A stretch of 64,000 bases of DNA from Candidatus Methylospira mobilis (GCF_009498235.1 NZ_CP044205.1:4031389-4095388), one strand, 5' to 3'; counted from the stretch's first letter, positions 17,865 to 28,914 are shown. A program made the numbers and translations. The notes: generated from the sequence alone by a model not told the origin.

Positions 17865-19100
17865 CTAATGCGTGGATGGGAGTTTTTCACGTTCCAGTTC
17901 GAAGGTTTCATGCAACGCCCGCACCGCCAGCTCAAGGTACTTTTCATCGACCACCACGGAAATCTTGATTTCGGAGGTGGCTATCATGCGAATATTGATG
18001 CTCTCCTTGGCCAGAACCTCGAACATTTTCGCCGCGATACCGGCGTGAGAGCGCATACCGACGCCGACGATGGAAACCTTGACGATTTTGTCGTCTCCGG
18101 TTACCTGTCTGCCCCCCAGCGACTGACAGGTTTTTTCGAGAATATCGAAAGCCTTTCGATATTCGTTGCGATTCACCGTAAAAGTAAAGTCGGTAGTCTG
18201 ATCGTCGGCGTTATTCTGCACGATCATGTCAATTTCAATGTTGGCTTCGGCAATAGGCCCCAGTATGCGGGATGCTACACCGGGCCGATCCGGCACACCC
18301 AGTATAGTCAGCTTGGCTTCATCACGATTGAAGGCGATACCTGAAATTAACGCTTCTTCCACTTTTGCATCCTCATAACTGATCAATGTACCCGGCCCCT
18401 CCTTGAAACTGGAAAGTACGCGCAAGGGTACGTTGTATTTACCGGCAAACTCAACCGAACGGATTTGTAAAACCTTCGAGCCGAGGCTGGCCATTTCCAG
18501 CATTTCCTCGAAGGTAATGCGATCCAGCCGCCGCGCGCGCGGCTCAACGCGCGGATCGGTGGTGTAAACGCCGTCCACATCGGTGTAAATCAGACACTCG
18601 TCAGCTTTTAGCGCCGCCGCCAGCGCGACAGCTGTCGTATCAGAGCCGCCGCGCCCCAGCGTAGTAATATCGCCGCCAGCCGTTACACCCTGAAATCCGG
18701 CCACGACCACGACTTTACCGGCCTTCAGATCGCCAGTCATGCGCTCGGTATCGATCGATACGATGCGCGCCTTATTGTGCACGCTGTCGGACACGATGCG
18801 CACCTGCCATCCGGTGTAGGATACGGCAGGGCAGCCTATCTGCTCCAGCGCCATGGCCAGCAGGGCGATGGTGACCTGCTCTCCCGTGGAGAGCAACACA
18901 TCCAACTCTCGGGAGGCGGGTATTTCCTGTATTTCGCGGGCGTAAGCAACCAGCTTGTTGGTTTCGCCGCTCATCGCGGAAACGACAACGACTATATCGT
19001 CGCCTCGCGACCTTGCCTCAGCGACCTTACCCGCCACATGTTTAATGCGTTCCGTGGTTCCGACCGAGGTGCCGCCATATTTATGAACGTAAAGTGCCAT
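17865..19100 (-). CDS. lysC: Aspartate kinase (aspartokinase, feedback-regulated type)
   Basis: Phosphorylates aspartate at the head of lysine, threonine, methionine and diaminopimelate synthesis. Kinase domain begins VHKYGGTSVGTTERI, with GFQGVTAGGDITTLGRGGSDTTAVALAAAL and TDVDGVYTTDPR; two ACT domains occupy ~265-410 (ILGVPDRPGVASRILGPIAEANIEIDMIVQN and VSIVGVGMRSHAGIAAKMFEVLA). ATG 19100 follows a GGAGATC site and gives 411 residues; an upstream start at 19151 adds a nonhomologous tail. Confidence 0.96.
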   Translation of the reverse strand: MALYVHKYGGTSVGTTERIKHVAGKVAEARSRGDDIVVVVSAMSGETNKLVAYAREIQEIPASRELDVLLSTGEQVTIALLAMALEQIGCPAVSYTGWQVRIVSDSVHNKARIVSIDTERMTGDLKAGKVVVVAGFQGVTAGGDITTLGRGGSDTTAVALAAALKADECLIYTDVDGVYTTDPRVEPRARRLDRITFEEMLEMASLGSKVLQIRSVEFAGKYNVPLRVLSSFKEGPGTLISYEDAKVEEALISGIAFNRDEAKLTILGVPDRPGVASRILGPIAEANIEIDMIVQNNADDQTTDFTFTVNRNEYRKAFDILEKTCQSLGGRQVTGDDKIVKVSIVGVGMRSHAGIAAKMFEVLAKESINIRMIATSEIKISVVVDEKYLELAVRALHETFELEREKLPSTH

Positions 19101-19197
19101 TGATCTCCAATGCGTTTCTCCAAATGCGTCGTTGCGTTTTTTCCTCCCCATCCGAAGGACAAATCCGTTCGGAACGGATCCGGTCGAGCGCGGTTAC

Positions 19198-21798
19198 CTA
19201 TACTAAATGATTCCGTATCCATGCGCGCGCATCGTCCAGCGCATTATCCAGTTCCGCAGGATCATTGCCGCCCGCCTGAGCCAGATCGGGCCGCCCGCCG
19301 CCTTTCCCGCCGACACGGACTGCGGCGATATTGATCAGCTCGCCCGCTTTTATGCGGGGAGTTTGATCCGCCGTGACGCCGGCGATCAGGCTCACCTTGC
19401 CGTCCTTGACCGACGCCAGCAGGATAACCGCGCTTCCGAGCTTGTTCTTGATCTGATCCACCAGTTCGCGCAAGCCTTTGGGCTCGCTTTCATCCAGACG
19501 CTTTACCAGCACCCGGGTACTGCCGCAATCTTCTGCAAGAGATGCCAGATCCGTACCGATACTACTGGCGGCTTTTGCCTGCAAACGCGTCAACTCTCTT
19601 TCCAGCTGGCGGTTTTTATCGAGCAGTTGCTGGATTTTTTCATCAAGCCCTTCGCGGCCGGACTTTACCCGCTCACCTATGGCCCGGAGTATATTTTCGC
19701 TCTCCGCGACCCAGTCAAAGGCGTTGGCGCCGGTAATCGCCTCTATGCGCCGCACGCCTGCGGCAACCCCGGTTTCAGCAATAATTTTGAAGAAACCCAT
19801 ATCGCCGGCGCGCTCTGCATGCGTGCCGCCGCAAAGCTCGGTCGAAAAATGACCGATGCGCAGCACGCGCACTTCGTCACCGTATTTTTCGCCGAACAGC
19901 GCCATGGCCCCCAGTTTCATTGCGTCGTCTTTCGCCATGACCTGAGCGGTGACCGGGTGGTTGCTCCGTATTTGTTTGTTGACCAGACTCTCGATTTTTT
20001 CAATTTCGCTCAAGGACACCGGTTCAAAATGCGAGAAATCGAAACGCAGCCGCTCGGCATTTACCAGCGAGCCTTTCTGGGCGACATGCTCGCCCAGCAC
20101 CTTGCGCAACGCGGCATGCAGCAGGTGGGTTGCCGTATGGTTAAGCGCAGTGGCATGCCTTAATTCGTGATCCACACTGGCGCGGCAACGCGCGCTCTTG
20201 GCGAATGCTCCGCTGGTGACCCGGCCGGTATGCAGCATCAGATCCCCGCCCTGCTTGCGCGTATCAAGAACCTCGAAAATTCCGTGATCGGAGCAGATCA
20301 TGCCGCGATCGCCAACCTGACCGCCTGATTCCGCATAAAAAGGCGTGGTATCGAGCACGATGATGCCTTCATCCCCGGTTTTAAGCGTCTCCACCGCTTT
20401 GCCGCCGCTAAACAGAGCCAGGATCCTGCTTTCGCGGCTAAGATGATCATAACCGTCAAACGTACAATGCGCGTTAAGCGTGATTTCGCCAGCGTATTTT
20501 GCCGCAAAATGACCTGCCGAGCGCGCGCGTTCGCGCTGCGCCGCCATGGCCAGTTCAAAGCCGGTCATATCCACGGTCAGATTCTGTTCTCTCGCCACAT
20601 CGGCGGTCAAATCGACCGGAAAGCCGTAGGTATCATAAAGCTGAAAAGCAGTGGCGCCTGGAATAACATCGCCGTCCAGATTTTTTATGCAGGCATCCAG
20701 TATTTTCATGCCCTGTTCCAGCGTTTCAGCGAAACGCTCCTCCTCCTTGATCAGCACGCGCTCCACATTGGCCTGAGCCTTGATCAACTCAGGATAGGCC
20801 CGCCCCATCTCCGCGCACAAGGTTTCCACCAGCCTGAAGAAGAAAGGCTCCTTGATGCCCAATTTGTATCCGTGGCGTATTGCGCGGCGTATGATGCGAC
20901 GCAGCACATAACCGCGTCCTTCGTTGGAAGGAATCACGCCATCCACGATTAAAAAGGCGCAGGAACGAATATGGTCGGCGATTACGCGCAGCGAACTGTT
21001 GCCCAACTCGCCGGCGCCGGTCAGTTTGGCGGCGGCTTTGATCAGATTTTTGAACAGGTCGATATCGTAATTATTGTGCACGCCCTGCATGATTGCAGCA
21101 ACGCGCTCCAGCCCCATACCGGTATCGACCGACGGCTTGGGCAGCGGAGTCAGTTGACCGTCGGCGGCGCGATCATACTGCATGAACACCAGATTCCATA
21201 TTTCAACGTAACGATCGCCGTCTTCTTCCGGCGAGCCGGGCGGGCCGCCGGGAATATCCGGGCCGTGATCGTAAAAAATCTCGGTGCAGGGGCCGCAGGG
21301 ACCTGTATCGCCCATGGACCAGAAGTTATCCTTGCTGCCGATGCGCGACAGGCGCGCCGGATCAACGCCAACTTTCTTTATCCAGATATCCTCGGCATCC
21401 TTATCCTGATCGTAAACGGTGACCCAGAGTCTTTCCGGCGGCAGCTTGAGAGTAACGGTTAAAAATTCCCAGGCGAAACGGATCGCATCAAGCTTGAAAT
21501 AATCGCCGAAGCTGAAGTTGCCCAGCATTTCGAAAAATGTATGGTGACGCGCGGTATAACCTACATTTTCCAGATCGTTATGCTTGCCGCCCGCGCGTAC
21601 ACAGCGTTGCGATGACACGGCGCGCGCATAGGGGCGGGATTCGCGCCCGAGGAACACATCCTTGAACTGCACCATGCCTGCATTGGTAAACAGCAGGGTC
21701 GGATCGTTGACCGGAACCAGTGAGCTCGATTCCACACAAGTGTGGCCCTTGCTCTCAAAATATTTTAAAAACAATGCTCGTAGTTCGGCGCTGGTCAT
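19198..21798 (-). CDS. alaS: Alanyl-tRNA synthetase
   Basis: Charges tRNA-Ala. Class II catalytic core at the N terminus ([46 protein letters not shown]), editing domain with the zinc-binding [12 protein letters not shown] and [13 protein letters not shown] motifs, and a C-terminal C-Ala domain ending [15 protein letters not shown]. Length 866 is normal. It lies between recX and lysC as in many gammaproteobacteria. Confidence 0.98.
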   Translation of the reverse strand: MTSAELRALFLKYFESKGHTCVESSSLVPVNDPTLLFTNAGMVQFKDVFLGRESRPYARAVSSQRCVRAGGKHNDLENVGYTARHHTFFEMLGNFSFGDYFKLDAIRFAWEFLTVTLKLPPERLWVTVYDQDKDAEDIWIKKVGVDPARLSRIGSKDNFWSMGDTGPCGPCTEIFYDHGPDIPGGPPGSPEEDGDRYVEIWNLVFMQYDRAADGQLTPLPKPSVDTGMGLERVAAIMQGVHNNYDIDLFKNLIKAAAKLTGAGELGNSSLRVIADHIRSCAFLIVDGVIPSNEGRGYVLRRIIRRAIRHGYKLGIKEPFFFRLVETLCAEMGRAYPELIKAQANVERVLIKEEERFAETLEQGMKILDACIKNLDGDVIPGATAFQLYDTYGFPVDLTADVAREQNLTVDMTGFELAMAAQRERARSAGHFAAKYAGEITLNAHCTFDGYDHLSRESRILALFSGGKAVETLKTGDEGIIVLDTTPFYAESGGQVGDRGMICSDHGIFEVLDTRKQGGDLMLHTGRVTSGAFAKSARCRASVDHELRHATALNHTATHLLHAALRKVLGEHVAQKGSLVNAERLRFDFSHFEPVSLSEIEKIESLVNKQIRSNHPVTAQVMAKDDAMKLGAMALFGEKYGDEVRVLRIGHFSTELCGGTHAERAGDMGFFKIIAETGVAAGVRRIEAITGANAFDWVAESENILRAIGERVKSGREGLDEKIQQLLDKNRQLERELTRLQAKAASSIGTDLASLAEDCGSTRVLVKRLDESEPKGLRELVDQIKNKLGSAVILLASVKDGKVSLIAGVTADQTPRIKAGELINIAAVRVGGKGGGRPDLAQAGGNDPAELDNALDDARAWIRNHLV

Positions 21799-21888
21799 GG
21801 GCAGGTATCGGTGGTGGAAAAACTTACGTTGTCGACGGATTAGGTTTAAGCCTGATTAAACAGTCCCGGCTTGAATTTATGCAAAGGA

Positions 21889-22380
21889 TCACTCATGCTC
21901 ACTCAACTCATCTATAGTATCAAACGCTGACAGCGCCAGTTGTTTAAACAATTTCCGTATTTGTTCCTGCGTATAGCCACGCTGGGCCAGAAAACGCGCG
22001 CAAGCCCCCGCTTCCCTGGTCGTCGCGGGCGCCCCGCTTCCATATTTGCGCGTATAGGTCTCAAATATCCTGAGGTCGAAATCCTGGTGTTGCAGACAGC
22101 TTTTCAGCAAGCTCCCGGCAATGCCGCGCTCGCGCAACGCAAAAAGTATACGCTGCGGTCCCCAGCCCCGGTTTGTCCGGCTGCGGACAAAATCCGATAC
22201 GAAACGTTCATCATTTTGCCAGTCCGCGCCGCCAAGCTCATCGATAACCTGCGAACTGACCGTTTCATCATGCCCTTTCGACTTCAGTTTACGCAACAGC
22301 TCCGCGCGGCTATGCTCCCGCCTCGCGAGCAGCGCGACAGCCGTGGCGCGCGCCTGAACACGAGGATCGGCTTCGCTCAG
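21889..22380 (-). CDS. recX: Regulatory protein RecX (start revised upstream, non-ATG)
   Basis: Modulates RecA filaments. Three-helix repeat pattern is clear: [54 protein letters not shown] and [21 protein letters not shown]. The first standard start in frame is TTG 22296 (135 residues), but the codons immediately upstream encode the conserved RecX N terminus ([19 protein letters not shown]), so translation must begin earlier. No ATG, GTG or TTG is seen between there and the recA stop; CTG 22380, overlapping the recA stop by four bases, gives 163 residues and is the best candidate. A start-codon mutation or sequence error is possible. Confidence 0.8.
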   Translation of the reverse strand: MSEADPRVQARATAVALLARREHSRAELLRKLKSKGHDETVSSQVIDELGGADWQNDERFVSDFVRSRTNRGWGPQRILFALRERGIAGSLLKSCLQHQDFDLRIFETYTRKYGSGAPATTREAGACARFLAQRGYTQEQIRKLFKQLALSAFDTIDELSEHE

Positions 22381-23420
22381 AGGTCGTCCTCTACCGCCGC
22401 GGGCGCCGCCCGGTTGGGAGCCGGTTTATTGGCCGCCGCATAGGCTTTTTCGCGGATTTTTTCTTCCAGCGTTTTTGCGATTTCAGGGTGATCCTTCAGA
22501 TAATTGCGTACATTATCCTTGCCCTGCCCGATACGTTCTCCGCCATAGCTGTACCAGGAACCGGATTTTTGTATCAATTCGGCGGACACCCCCAGATCGA
22601 CCAGCTCCCCTTCGCGCGAGATGCCCTCACCATAGAGGATTTCGAACTCCGCATTACGGAAAGGAGGCGCAACCTTGTTTTTCACCACCTTAACCCGGGT
22701 TTCGTTGCCTGTGACCTCATCGCCGCTCTTGATCGCGCCGGTACGGCGGATATCCAACCGCACCGAGGCGTAAAATTTTAGCGCATTGCCGCCGGTAGTC
22801 GTTTCGGGACTGCCGAACATTACGCCGATTTTCATGCGGATTTGATTGATGAAAATAACCAGCGTATTGGAGCGTTTGATGTTGGCCGTCAATTTACGCA
22901 AGGCCTGCGACATCAGCCGCGCCTGCAGGCCGACATGGGAATCGCCCATTTCACCTTCGATTTCCGCCTTGGGCGTCAGCGCCGCAACAGAGTCCACGAC
23001 AACGACGTCAATGCTGCCGGAACGCACCAGCATGTCGGTGATTTCCAGCGCCTGCTCTCCGGTATCGGGCTGGGAAACCAGCAGGTCTGCCAGATTGACG
23101 CCGATTTTTTCAGCGTAAACCGGATCCAGCGCATGTTCCGCGTCGATGAATGCGGCGACGCCGCCCAGTTTCTGGGCCTGAGCAATGACTTCCAGCGTCA
23201 GCGTGGTCTTACCGGAAGATTCCGGTCCGTAGATTTCCACGACGCGTCCGCGCGGCAAACCGCCGCAACCAAGCGCTATATCCAGTGCCAGCGAGCCGGT
23301 AGGTATCACTTCTATATCAAGCGCGCCGACATCGCCCATCCGCATCACGGAACCTTTGCCAAACTGTTTCTCAATCTGCGAGAGCGCGGCGTTCAACGCT
23401 TTTTGTTTATTCTCATCCAT
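22377..23420 (-). CDS. recA: RecA recombinase
   Basis: DNA strand-exchange ATPase and SOS co-protease. Walker [12 protein letters not shown], the [10 protein letters not shown] segment, Walker [11 protein letters not shown]1 and L2 loops ([51 protein letters not shown]) and the acidic C terminus ending EDDL are all present in 347 residues. The recX gene overlaps its stop. A LexA box was looked for but not convincingly found in the 90-base upstream gap. Confidence 0.99.
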   Translation of the reverse strand: MDENKQKALNAALSQIEKQFGKGSVMRMGDVGALDIEVIPTGSLALDIALGCGGLPRGRVVEIYGPESSGKTTLTLEVIAQAQKLGGVAAFIDAEHALDPVYAEKIGVNLADLLVSQPDTGEQALEITDMLVRSGSIDVVVVDSVAALTPKAEIEGEMGDSHVGLQARLMSQALRKLTANIKRSNTLVIFINQIRMKIGVMFGSPETTTGGNALKFYASVRLDIRRTGAIKSGDEVTGNETRVKVVKNKVAPPFRNAEFEILYGEGISREGELVDLGVSAELIQKSGSWYSYGGERIGQGKDNVRNYLKDHPEIAKTLEEKIREKAYAAANKPAPNRAAPAAVEDDL

Positions 23421-23511
23421 ACTGTATGTATCCGTGTGGGGTTCGGCTCGAAGCCCTGCATTATCCTACAAATGGTTTTGATGCTCCAGCAAATGCTAAC
23501 CGTTTTGTCGG

Positions 23512-24048
23512 TCAGCCAGTTAGATAGGCCAGCAGCCCCTCCAGCGCCTGCACGACTGTTTGAGCACGGATGTCATGCCGGTCACCCGAGCCGGTGAAAT
23601 GTAAAACGCGCGCCGCTTCGTTACGCCGCTGCCAGGCGATCCATACCGTTCCAACCGGTTTTTCCGGCGAGCCCCCGGAAGGGCCGGCGATACCGCTGAC
23701 CGCAAGCGCCCAATCGGCGCCGCTACGCTCCAGCGCGCCTTCCGTCATGCTGACAACGACTTCCGCGCTTACCGCGCCGTAAGCGGACAACAGCGCTGCC
23801 GGCACGCCCAGCATGGTTTGTTTCGCGGCATTACTATAGGTTACGAAACCGCATTCGAACCAGGCCGAGCTACCGGCGGTCTCCGTGACGCATTGGGAAA
23901 TCCAACCGCCGGAGCAAGACTCCGCCACAGCCAGGCGCAACCCACTGGACAACAGCGCTGCTCCCACGCGATTCGACAATGCAGACAGGTAATCGTCTGT
24001 AATAGTTTCCATATTAGCGCATATATTTGTTTTGTAAAAATTCATCAC
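23512..24048 (-). CDS. pncC: Nicotinamide-nucleotide amidase PncC (CinA C-terminal domain protein)
   Basis: Deamidates NMN to nicotinate mononucleotide in the pyridine nucleotide cycle. Single CinA domain with LAVAESCSGGWISQCVTETAGSSAWFECGFVTYSNAAK (Ser nucleophile region) and SGIAGPSGGSPEKPVGTVWIAW. The shorter start METITDDYL at 24012 would give 166 residues, closer to the family, while the longer frame starts at 24048. Next to recA, as commonly seen. There is no N-terminal MoaB-like domain, so it is the stand-alone YgaD type. Confidence 0.93.
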   Translation of the reverse strand: MMNFYKTNICANMETITDDYLSALSNRVGAALLSSGLRLAVAESCSGGWISQCVTETAGSSAWFECGFVTYSNAAKQTMLGVPAALLSAYGAVSAEVVVSMTEGALERSGADWALAVSGIAGPSGGSPEKPVGTVWIAWQRRNEAARVLHFTGSGDRHDIRAQTVVQALEGLLAYLTG

Positions 24049-24366
24049 TTTTCGATCCAGCGACTAAAAACATGATGAACCATTATTTCACAACAGGAAA
24101 TACATTAATCATGGCATTTAGCCAACGGAACCGCTTCCAGACAATATTACATAGGCATGATAATCAACTAGTCTATCGGTATGCAAAATGGTTCGTACGC
24201 TATTGATTGCGTATGGTTCCGGGAATGTTGGTTTGCAGATAGGAACTTTACCGTTAGACTTCCACCTGTGTACGCGCGTTTCGACACACTATCCGGCCTC
24301 AGCCTCGAAATAAGGGCGCTGAAAGATCTACAACTCCGTCTTATGGTAAAAATATAGAGGTGTTTC
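24049..24366. other. Divergent intergenic region upstream of cation antiporter
   Basis: About 318 bases, AT richer than the surroundings, between divergent pncC and the antiporter gene. A possible 44-codon frame starts near 24072 (MMNHYFTTGNTLIMAF...) but has no ribosome binding site or recognisable relation. The AGAGGTG ribosome binding site of the downstream gene is at its right end. No operator was assigned. Confidence 0.4.
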
Positions 24367-25446
24367 ATGGGCTTGAAATGGTTACTGGTATTTATCCCGG
24401 TTGGGATCGTCCTGGACTGGCAAGACGCCAATCCTATCCTGGTGTTTGCAACTTCCGCGCTTGCCATCATTCCCCTGGCAAGTCTGGTAGGGGACGCCAC
24501 CGAGGCTTTGGCGCGTTATCTGGGACCGACCATGGGCGGGTTTCTTAACGCTACGCTCGGCAATGCGCCGGAAATCATCATCGGCTTTTTTGCGCTGAAG
24601 CAGGGACTGGTGGAAATGGTGAAGGCTTCAATCACCGGCTCGATTATCGGTAATCTGCTGTTCGGTCTTGGTGTTTCTTTCCTGGCCGCCAATCTTAAAG
24701 GACACCGGAAGCTGCACTACGACATAGAGTCCGCACGCACGCATGGGGGATTATTGATGCTGGCGATGTTCGGTTTGATCGTCCCCGCGGTATTCAATTT
24801 CAGCACGACCTCCGAACGCGAAATCAGTCTGGAAATTTCGATCGTATTGTTTGTGATCTATCTGGGCAGCGTAATTCTTACTTTTTTCCCGGAAAAACCC
24901 AAGGGCGAGGCGGATGATACTTTGGAAATCGCGGTTAAACCGGAAACTCCCGAGCAGGAAGAGAGCGGCTGGAGCAGGAACAAGGCCCTGGCGATTCTGA
25001 TATCCGTTACGGTTACATTGGCGGTCATGAGCGAAATCATGACCGACGCGGTCGACCCGGCCGCTAAAAGTTTGGGCCTGACCCCGCTGTTTGTCGGAGT
25101 TTTCCTGCTGGCGATGGTGGGCAATACCGCGGAATTGTTCAACGCGGTGCGCTTTGCGCGCAACGGCCATCTGGATCTTTCCGTGGGCATAACCCTGGGT
25201 TCCAGCTCCCAGATGGCGCTGATGGTGGCGCCAACGCTGGTATTTTTGGGCTATTACCTGGGACAGGACATGAACCTGGTATTTTCGCAGTTCGAATTGA
25301 TTGCGGTGGTCATGACGGTGGTTGCCATCATGAACATGCTGCAGGTCGGAAGGTTAAAACGCAAAGCAGGGGCCTTACTGGTTGCGCTGTATTTTATGCT
25401 GGGCTTTGGTTTTTTCTATGCACCGGCAAGCGTGACCGGCGGCTAA
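24367..25446 (+). CDS. Calcium/proton (CAX-type) antiporter
   Basis: Inner-membrane cation/H+ exchanger of the CaCA superfamily, expected to extrude Ca2+. The two inverted alpha repeats are visible: GNAPEIIIGFFALKQGLVEMVKASITGSIIGNLLFGLG (~residues 63-100) and GNTAELFNAVRFARNGHLDLSVGITLGSSSQMALMVAP (~250-290), each with the catalytic Glu in GNxxE. About eleven hydrophobic segments surround them, separated by a charged cytoplasmic loop near residues 175-205. SD AGGTG lies five bases before ATG 24367. It stands as a single gene. Substrate is inferred from the family only. Confidence 0.9.
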   Translation: MGLKWLLVFIPVGIVLDWQDANPILVFATSALAIIPLASLVGDATEALARYLGPTMGGFLNATLGNAPEIIIGFFALKQGLVEMVKASITGSIIGNLLFGLGVSFLAANLKGHRKLHYDIESARTHGGLLMLAMFGLIVPAVFNFSTTSEREISLEISIVLFVIYLGSVILTFFPEKPKGEADDTLEIAVKPETPEQEESGWSRNKALAILISVTVTLAVMSEIMTDAVDPAAKSLGLTPLFVGVFLLAMVGNTAELFNAVRFARNGHLDLSVGITLGSSSQMALMVAPTLVFLGYYLGQDMNLVFSQFELIAVVMTVVAIMNMLQVGRLKRKAGALLVALYFMLGFGFFYAPASVTGG

Positions 25447-25454
25447 GGATACAG

Positions 25455-25565
25455 CATTCGGATGCGGCTCCCGGTGGATGCGCGCTTATCCACCCTACCC
25501 GATTTCAACACGCATAGGGTCAATCAAGCCGTAGGGCGGAAAGCGCAAGCGCATCCGCCAATAGC
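25455..25565. repeat. Dispersed intergenic repeat remnant
   Basis: GGTGGATGCGCGCTTATCCACC and GTAGGGCGGAAAGCGCAAGCGCATCCGCC resemble the GTAGGGTGGATAAGCGCA-type repeats commonly found between genes in proteobacteria. Partial palindromy (GGTGGAT...ATCCACC) is visible. It lies between the antiporter and the convergent ubiD gene and could serve as a bidirectional transcription barrier, although no T-run is present. Confidence 0.5.
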
Positions 25566-25609
25566 GGTTTCTCCGATATCCGGCCGGCAAGAAGAAGGGA
25601 TACATGTCG

Positions 25610-27076
25610 TCAATCTATCCCTAACTCATGCCAAATCCGATCTATCCGGGTTTGCACTTCCGTCGACATGCTGATGGGAACGCCCCACTCGCGGCCGGTT
25701 TCGCCCGGCCACTTGTTGGTGGCGTCCATCCCCATCTTGGACCCCAACCCGGAGACCGGCGAGGCGAAGTCGAGATAATCTATGGGAGTGTTTTCGATCA
25801 GCGTGACATCCCTGGCCGGATCCATGCGCGTGGTGATGGCCCAGATCACGTCCTGCCAGTTTCTGACGTCGACATCGTCGTCGGTTACGATCACGAACTT
25901 GGTATACATGAACTGACGCAGGAAACTCCAGACGCCGAACATCACGCGCTTGGCGTGTCCGGGATATTGTTTCTTCATGCTGACCACCGCCATGCGGTAG
26001 GAGCAGCCTTCCGGCGGCAGGTAAAAATCCTTGATTTCGGGAAACTGTTTTTGCAGTATCGGGATGAACACTTCGTTCAGGGCCACGCCGAGTATGGCCG
26101 GCTCGTCCGGCGGCCTGCCGGTATAGGTGCTGTGGTAGATCGGGTTTTCGCGCTGGGTAATGCATTCGATGGTGAAAACCGGGAATTCGTCCACCTCGTT
26201 GTAATAGCCGGTATGATCACCGAACGGCCCTTCGAACGCGGTATCGCCGGGATAGATAAAGCCTTCAAGAACAATTTCAGCGCTGGCTGGAACCTGCAAG
26301 CCGCTCAGGCGCGCCTTGACCACTTCGGTTTTATCGCCGCGCAACAAGCCTGCAAACGCATATTCGGACAACGTGTCCGGCACCGGCGTAACCGCCGCGA
26401 GTATGGTGGCCGGATCAGCGCCCAGCGCCACCGCGACCGGAAACGGTTCACCGGGATGCGCAGCCTGCCATTCGCGGAAATCGAGCGCGCCGCCGCGATG
26501 AGCCAGCCAGCGCATGATCACGCGGTTGCGTTCTATGACCTGCAAACGGTAAATGCCGAGGTTTTGCCGGTCCTTTTCCGGGCCGCGCGTAATCACCAGC
26601 GCCCAGGTAATCAGCGGTCCGGCGTCGCCCGGCCAGCAGGTCTGGATCGGATAGCGCCCGAGATCGATATCGTTTCCGAGCAATAACTGCTCCTGACACG
26701 GCGCGCTCGATATTTCTTTCGGAGCCATGTTCAGCACCTGACGGTACATCGGCAACTTGCTGAAAGCATCGCGCAGCCCTTTCGGCGGATCGGGTTCCTT
26801 CAGAAAGGCGAGCAGTTTGCCGATTTCGCGCAAGGCGTCAACCGAGTCTTCACCCATGCCCAGCGCCACGCGCCGCGGCGTGCCGAATAAATTGCCGAGC
26901 AGGCGAAGACCTGAGTCTTTGGTATTTTCGAACAGCAGCGCCGGGCCTTGCCGTTTCAGCGTGCGGTCGCAAATTTCGGTGATTTCCAGGTGGGGATCGA
27001 CTTCGGTGCGGACGCGCTTCAACTCACCCTGCGTTTCGAGACGGGCGATAAAATCACGCAGATCGGTATATTTCAT
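25610..27076 (-). CDS. ubiD: UbiD family decarboxylase (3-octaprenyl-4-hydroxybenzoate decarboxylase)
   Basis: Prenylated-FMN dependent decarboxylase of ubiquinone synthesis. It shows [17 protein letters not shown] at the start, [26 protein letters not shown], and the catalytic region [24 protein letters not shown] with the expected Glu and Arg partners, then [18 protein letters not shown]. At 488 residues it is full length. The prenyltransferase UbiX is not in the window. ispB, which makes the polyprenyl tail, is in the same window but not linked. It follows the JAMM gene by two bases. Confidence 0.95.
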   Translation of the reverse strand: MKYTDLRDFIARLETQGELKRVRTEVDPHLEITEICDRTLKRQGPALLFENTKDSGLRLLGNLFGTPRRVALGMGEDSVDALREIGKLLAFLKEPDPPKGLRDAFSKLPMYRQVLNMAPKEISSAPCQEQLLLGNDIDLGRYPIQTCWPGDAGPLITWALVITRGPEKDRQNLGIYRLQVIERNRVIMRWLAHRGGALDFREWQAAHPGEPFPVAVALGADPATILAAVTPVPDTLSEYAFAGLLRGDKTEVVKARLSGLQVPASAEIVLEGFIYPGDTAFEGPFGDHTGYYNEVDEFPVFTIECITQRENPIYHSTYTGRPPDEPAILGVALNEVFIPILQKQFPEIKDFYLPPEGCSYRMAVVSMKKQYPGHAKRVMFGVWSFLRQFMYTKFVIVTDDDVDVRNWQDVIWAITTRMDPARDVTLIENTPIDYLDFASPVSGLGSKMGMDATNKWPGETGREWGVPISMSTEVQTRIDRIWHELGID

Positions 27077-27078
27077 GT

Positions 27079-27528
27079 TTAGTGCTGCATGATCAAAGGA
27101 ACTTCACGAAAAGCCTGCGATTGTCCGTCCAGCGTGTAAGCCCTCATTTCCAGCACCCCGCGCGTATTCAATGAAATGATCAGATAAAGCGCTTCCGGAT
27201 AGCCTATTTCCGTCAAATCGGCGGCGGATGGTTCCGCCGCGCTGCCGGGGTGAGAGTGCACAATCGCAAACAGATCGAGCTCGCGTTCGCGTATATCGCG
27301 TAACGTGGCAATTTGGGTCAGAGGTTCCATCTCGAAGCGGTTGCCCGGCGTTTCCGCGACATTAGGAATCGGATAAAAATGGTAAAGATGCTGCCGGTCG
27401 ACGCCGATCAATCCGCAAACTTCCTTGCCGGGGCTGGCCTGCGCAAAATGCAGCAGCTGATTGACCAGCGTGCGCGGCAGCTTGACCGGAGCGCCTGGGA
27501 TTACATGAGTCGTCATTTGATTAAACAT
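27079..27528 (-). CDS. JAMM/MPN-domain metalloprotease-like protein (Mov34/Prok-JAB)
   Basis: Small 149-residue protein with the zinc motif [14 protein letters not shown] (H-x-H-x7-S-x2-D) and an upstream Glu in KEVCGLIG, the complete JAMM signature of deubiquitinase-like and Cys-processing proteases (RadC-like/Mec+ family). Bacterial members remove C-terminal residues from ubiquitin-like sulfur carriers; whether this one acts on the MoaD-like protein in this window is only a guess. It is two bases upstream of ubiD, so the two are probably co-transcribed. No membrane segments or signal peptide. Confidence 0.82.
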   Translation of the reverse strand: MFNQMTTHVIPGAPVKLPRTLVNQLLHFAQASPGKEVCGLIGVDRQHLYHFYPIPNVAETPGNRFEMEPLTQIATLRDIRERELDLFAIVHSHPGSAAEPSAADLTEIGYPEALYLIISLNTRGVLEMRAYTLDGQSQAFREVPLIMQH

Positions 27529-27602
27529 AGCGATTTGCTGGGGCCGATGGGATTTATTTCATGTAACATATCATATTTTTATAGTATTTCAGGAGTCTTT
27601 CC

Positions 27603-28619
27603 ATGCGCACCATTACCCTTATCCCCGGCGACGGTATCGGCCCTTCCATCGTGGAGGCGGCAGTCAAGGTCATAGAAGCTACCGGCGTTAAAATAACATG
27701 GGATAAGCAGATTGCAGGCATGGCCGCCGTTGAAGCCGAAGGCAACCCGTTGCCGGAAACCACCATCGCGTCGATCCGCGCCAACCGCATTTGTTTCAAG
27801 GGACCGTTGACGACGCCGGTCGGCGGCGGTTACCGCAGCGTCAACGTAACGTTGCGCCAAACGTTTAATCTGTATGCCAACGTACGCCCGGCCATGTCGT
27901 TCGAAGGCACCGATACGCTGTTTCGCAATGTCAACCTGGTGACGATACGCGAAAACACCGAAGGGCTATATGCCGGTATCGAGCATTTTATCAAGGTCGA
28001 TGAAGAAAAAATTGCGGCGGAAAGCATTGCCGTCGTCACCCGCAAGGGTTGCGAACGTATTATCGAGTATGCATTCCAGTACGCCAGAAAAGCGCAGCGC
28101 AAAAAGGTGACCCTGGTTCACAAGGCCAACATACTGAAATGCACCTCCGGCTTGTTTCTGGAAATCGGGCGCGAAATCGCCGCGAAATATCCGGATATCG
28201 AATTCGACGACCGCATTGTCGACGCCTGCTCCATGCAATTGGTAATGAAGCCGGAAATTTACGACGTAATCGTGACCACCAATCTGTTCGGCGACATTCT
28301 CTCCGATCTGGCGTCAGGACTGGTGGGCGGCCTGGGACTGACCGCAGGGGCCAACATCGGAGCCGACGCCGCGCTGTTCGAAGCGGTGCACGGCAGCGCG
28401 CCGGATATAGCAGACAAAGGCATCGCCAACCCGACCGCGATGATACTGGCCGGCGCTATGATGCTGGAGCATCTGGGCGAGCTGGATGCCGCCCGCAACA
28501 TCGAACAGGCGGTCAGAAACGTGATCCGCGAAGGTATCTATCTTACTCCGGATCTGAAAAAAGACACGACCTACGGTACCAATGATCTGGCTGCTTCTGT
28601 AATCGCAAAGCTGGGTTGA
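27603..28619 (+). CDS. Isocitrate/isopropylmalate family dehydrogenase, probably NAD-dependent isocitrate dehydrogenase
   Basis: Oxidative decarboxylase of the beta-decarboxylating dehydrogenase family. [14 protein letters not shown] opens it; substrate-binding [26 protein letters not shown], the catalytic Lys in VHKANILK and Asp in [21 protein letters not shown] are present, with [25 protein letters not shown] at the C terminus. The 338-residue size and the NLYANVRP motif with Ser-less substrate loop favour NAD-isocitrate dehydrogenase of the short type over LeuB, but homoisocitrate dehydrogenase cannot be excluded. SD AGGAG precedes ATG 27603. No other TCA cycle genes adjoin. Confidence 0.85.
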   Translation: MRTITLIPGDGIGPSIVEAAVKVIEATGVKITWDKQIAGMAAVEAEGNPLPETTIASIRANRICFKGPLTTPVGGGYRSVNVTLRQTFNLYANVRPAMSFEGTDTLFRNVNLVTIRENTEGLYAGIEHFIKVDEEKIAAESIAVVTRKGCERIIEYAFQYARKAQRKKVTLVHKANILKCTSGLFLEIGREIAAKYPDIEFDDRIVDACSMQLVMKPEIYDVIVTTNLFGDILSDLASGLVGGLGLTAGANIGADAALFEAVHGSAPDIADKGIANPTAMILAGAMMLEHLGELDAARNIEQAVRNVIREGIYLTPDLKKDTTYGTNDLAASVIAKLG

Positions 28620-28660
28620 TTTTTTCCAGTACGCACACGGCGCGGGCCTCGTTCGTCTTA

Positions 28661-28914
28661 ATGAGGAGATTTCAAAAACCTGTCCGTATAGCGCAGACGA
28701 ACGAATCGGCCCCTCGGCGGGCCGTGCGCCAGTTTTATGCGGACGTCGTGCAGCAGGACATGTCTCTGGTGGTCTTTTTTGTTCCTGCGATTACGATCCG
28801 GATGTAATTGCAGAGGAAATGCGCGTTGTTTTTGCCGGAGTCAATGTAGTCGGCTGTACCTCGGGCGTGCAGATCGGGCCTTCCGGTTGTGGTAAACAGA
28901 GGTTAAGTGTTTAA
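28661..28914 (+). pseudogene. Remnant of FIST-domain sensory protein (frameshifted, truncated)
   Basis: The first frame reads RRAVRQFYADVVQQDMSLVVFF and, after one missing base in a run of six Ts near 28786, continues CSCDYDPDVIAEEMRVVFAGVNVVGCTSG then QIGPSG. Together this matches the start of FIST domains (alanine-rich helix, ALVxFFCSxxYD, GCTTxGEIGPxGY), which sense small ligands in signal transduction proteins. The reading stops at 28914 where a dispersed repeat begins, so the rest of the protein is lost. The upstream start is uncertain. No partner gene (GGDEF or kinase) is adjacent. Confidence 0.72.

Noticed and set aside
23420-23445. LexA/SOS box in front of recA (TACTGTATGTAT)
   Set aside because: The left half-site matches but the right half reads GTGT instead of ACAG, and the site overlaps the ribosome binding region.
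24072-24206. Possible 44-residue protein MMNHYFTTGNTL...
   Set aside because: No ribosome binding site, no recognisable family, and an AT-rich intergenic context.
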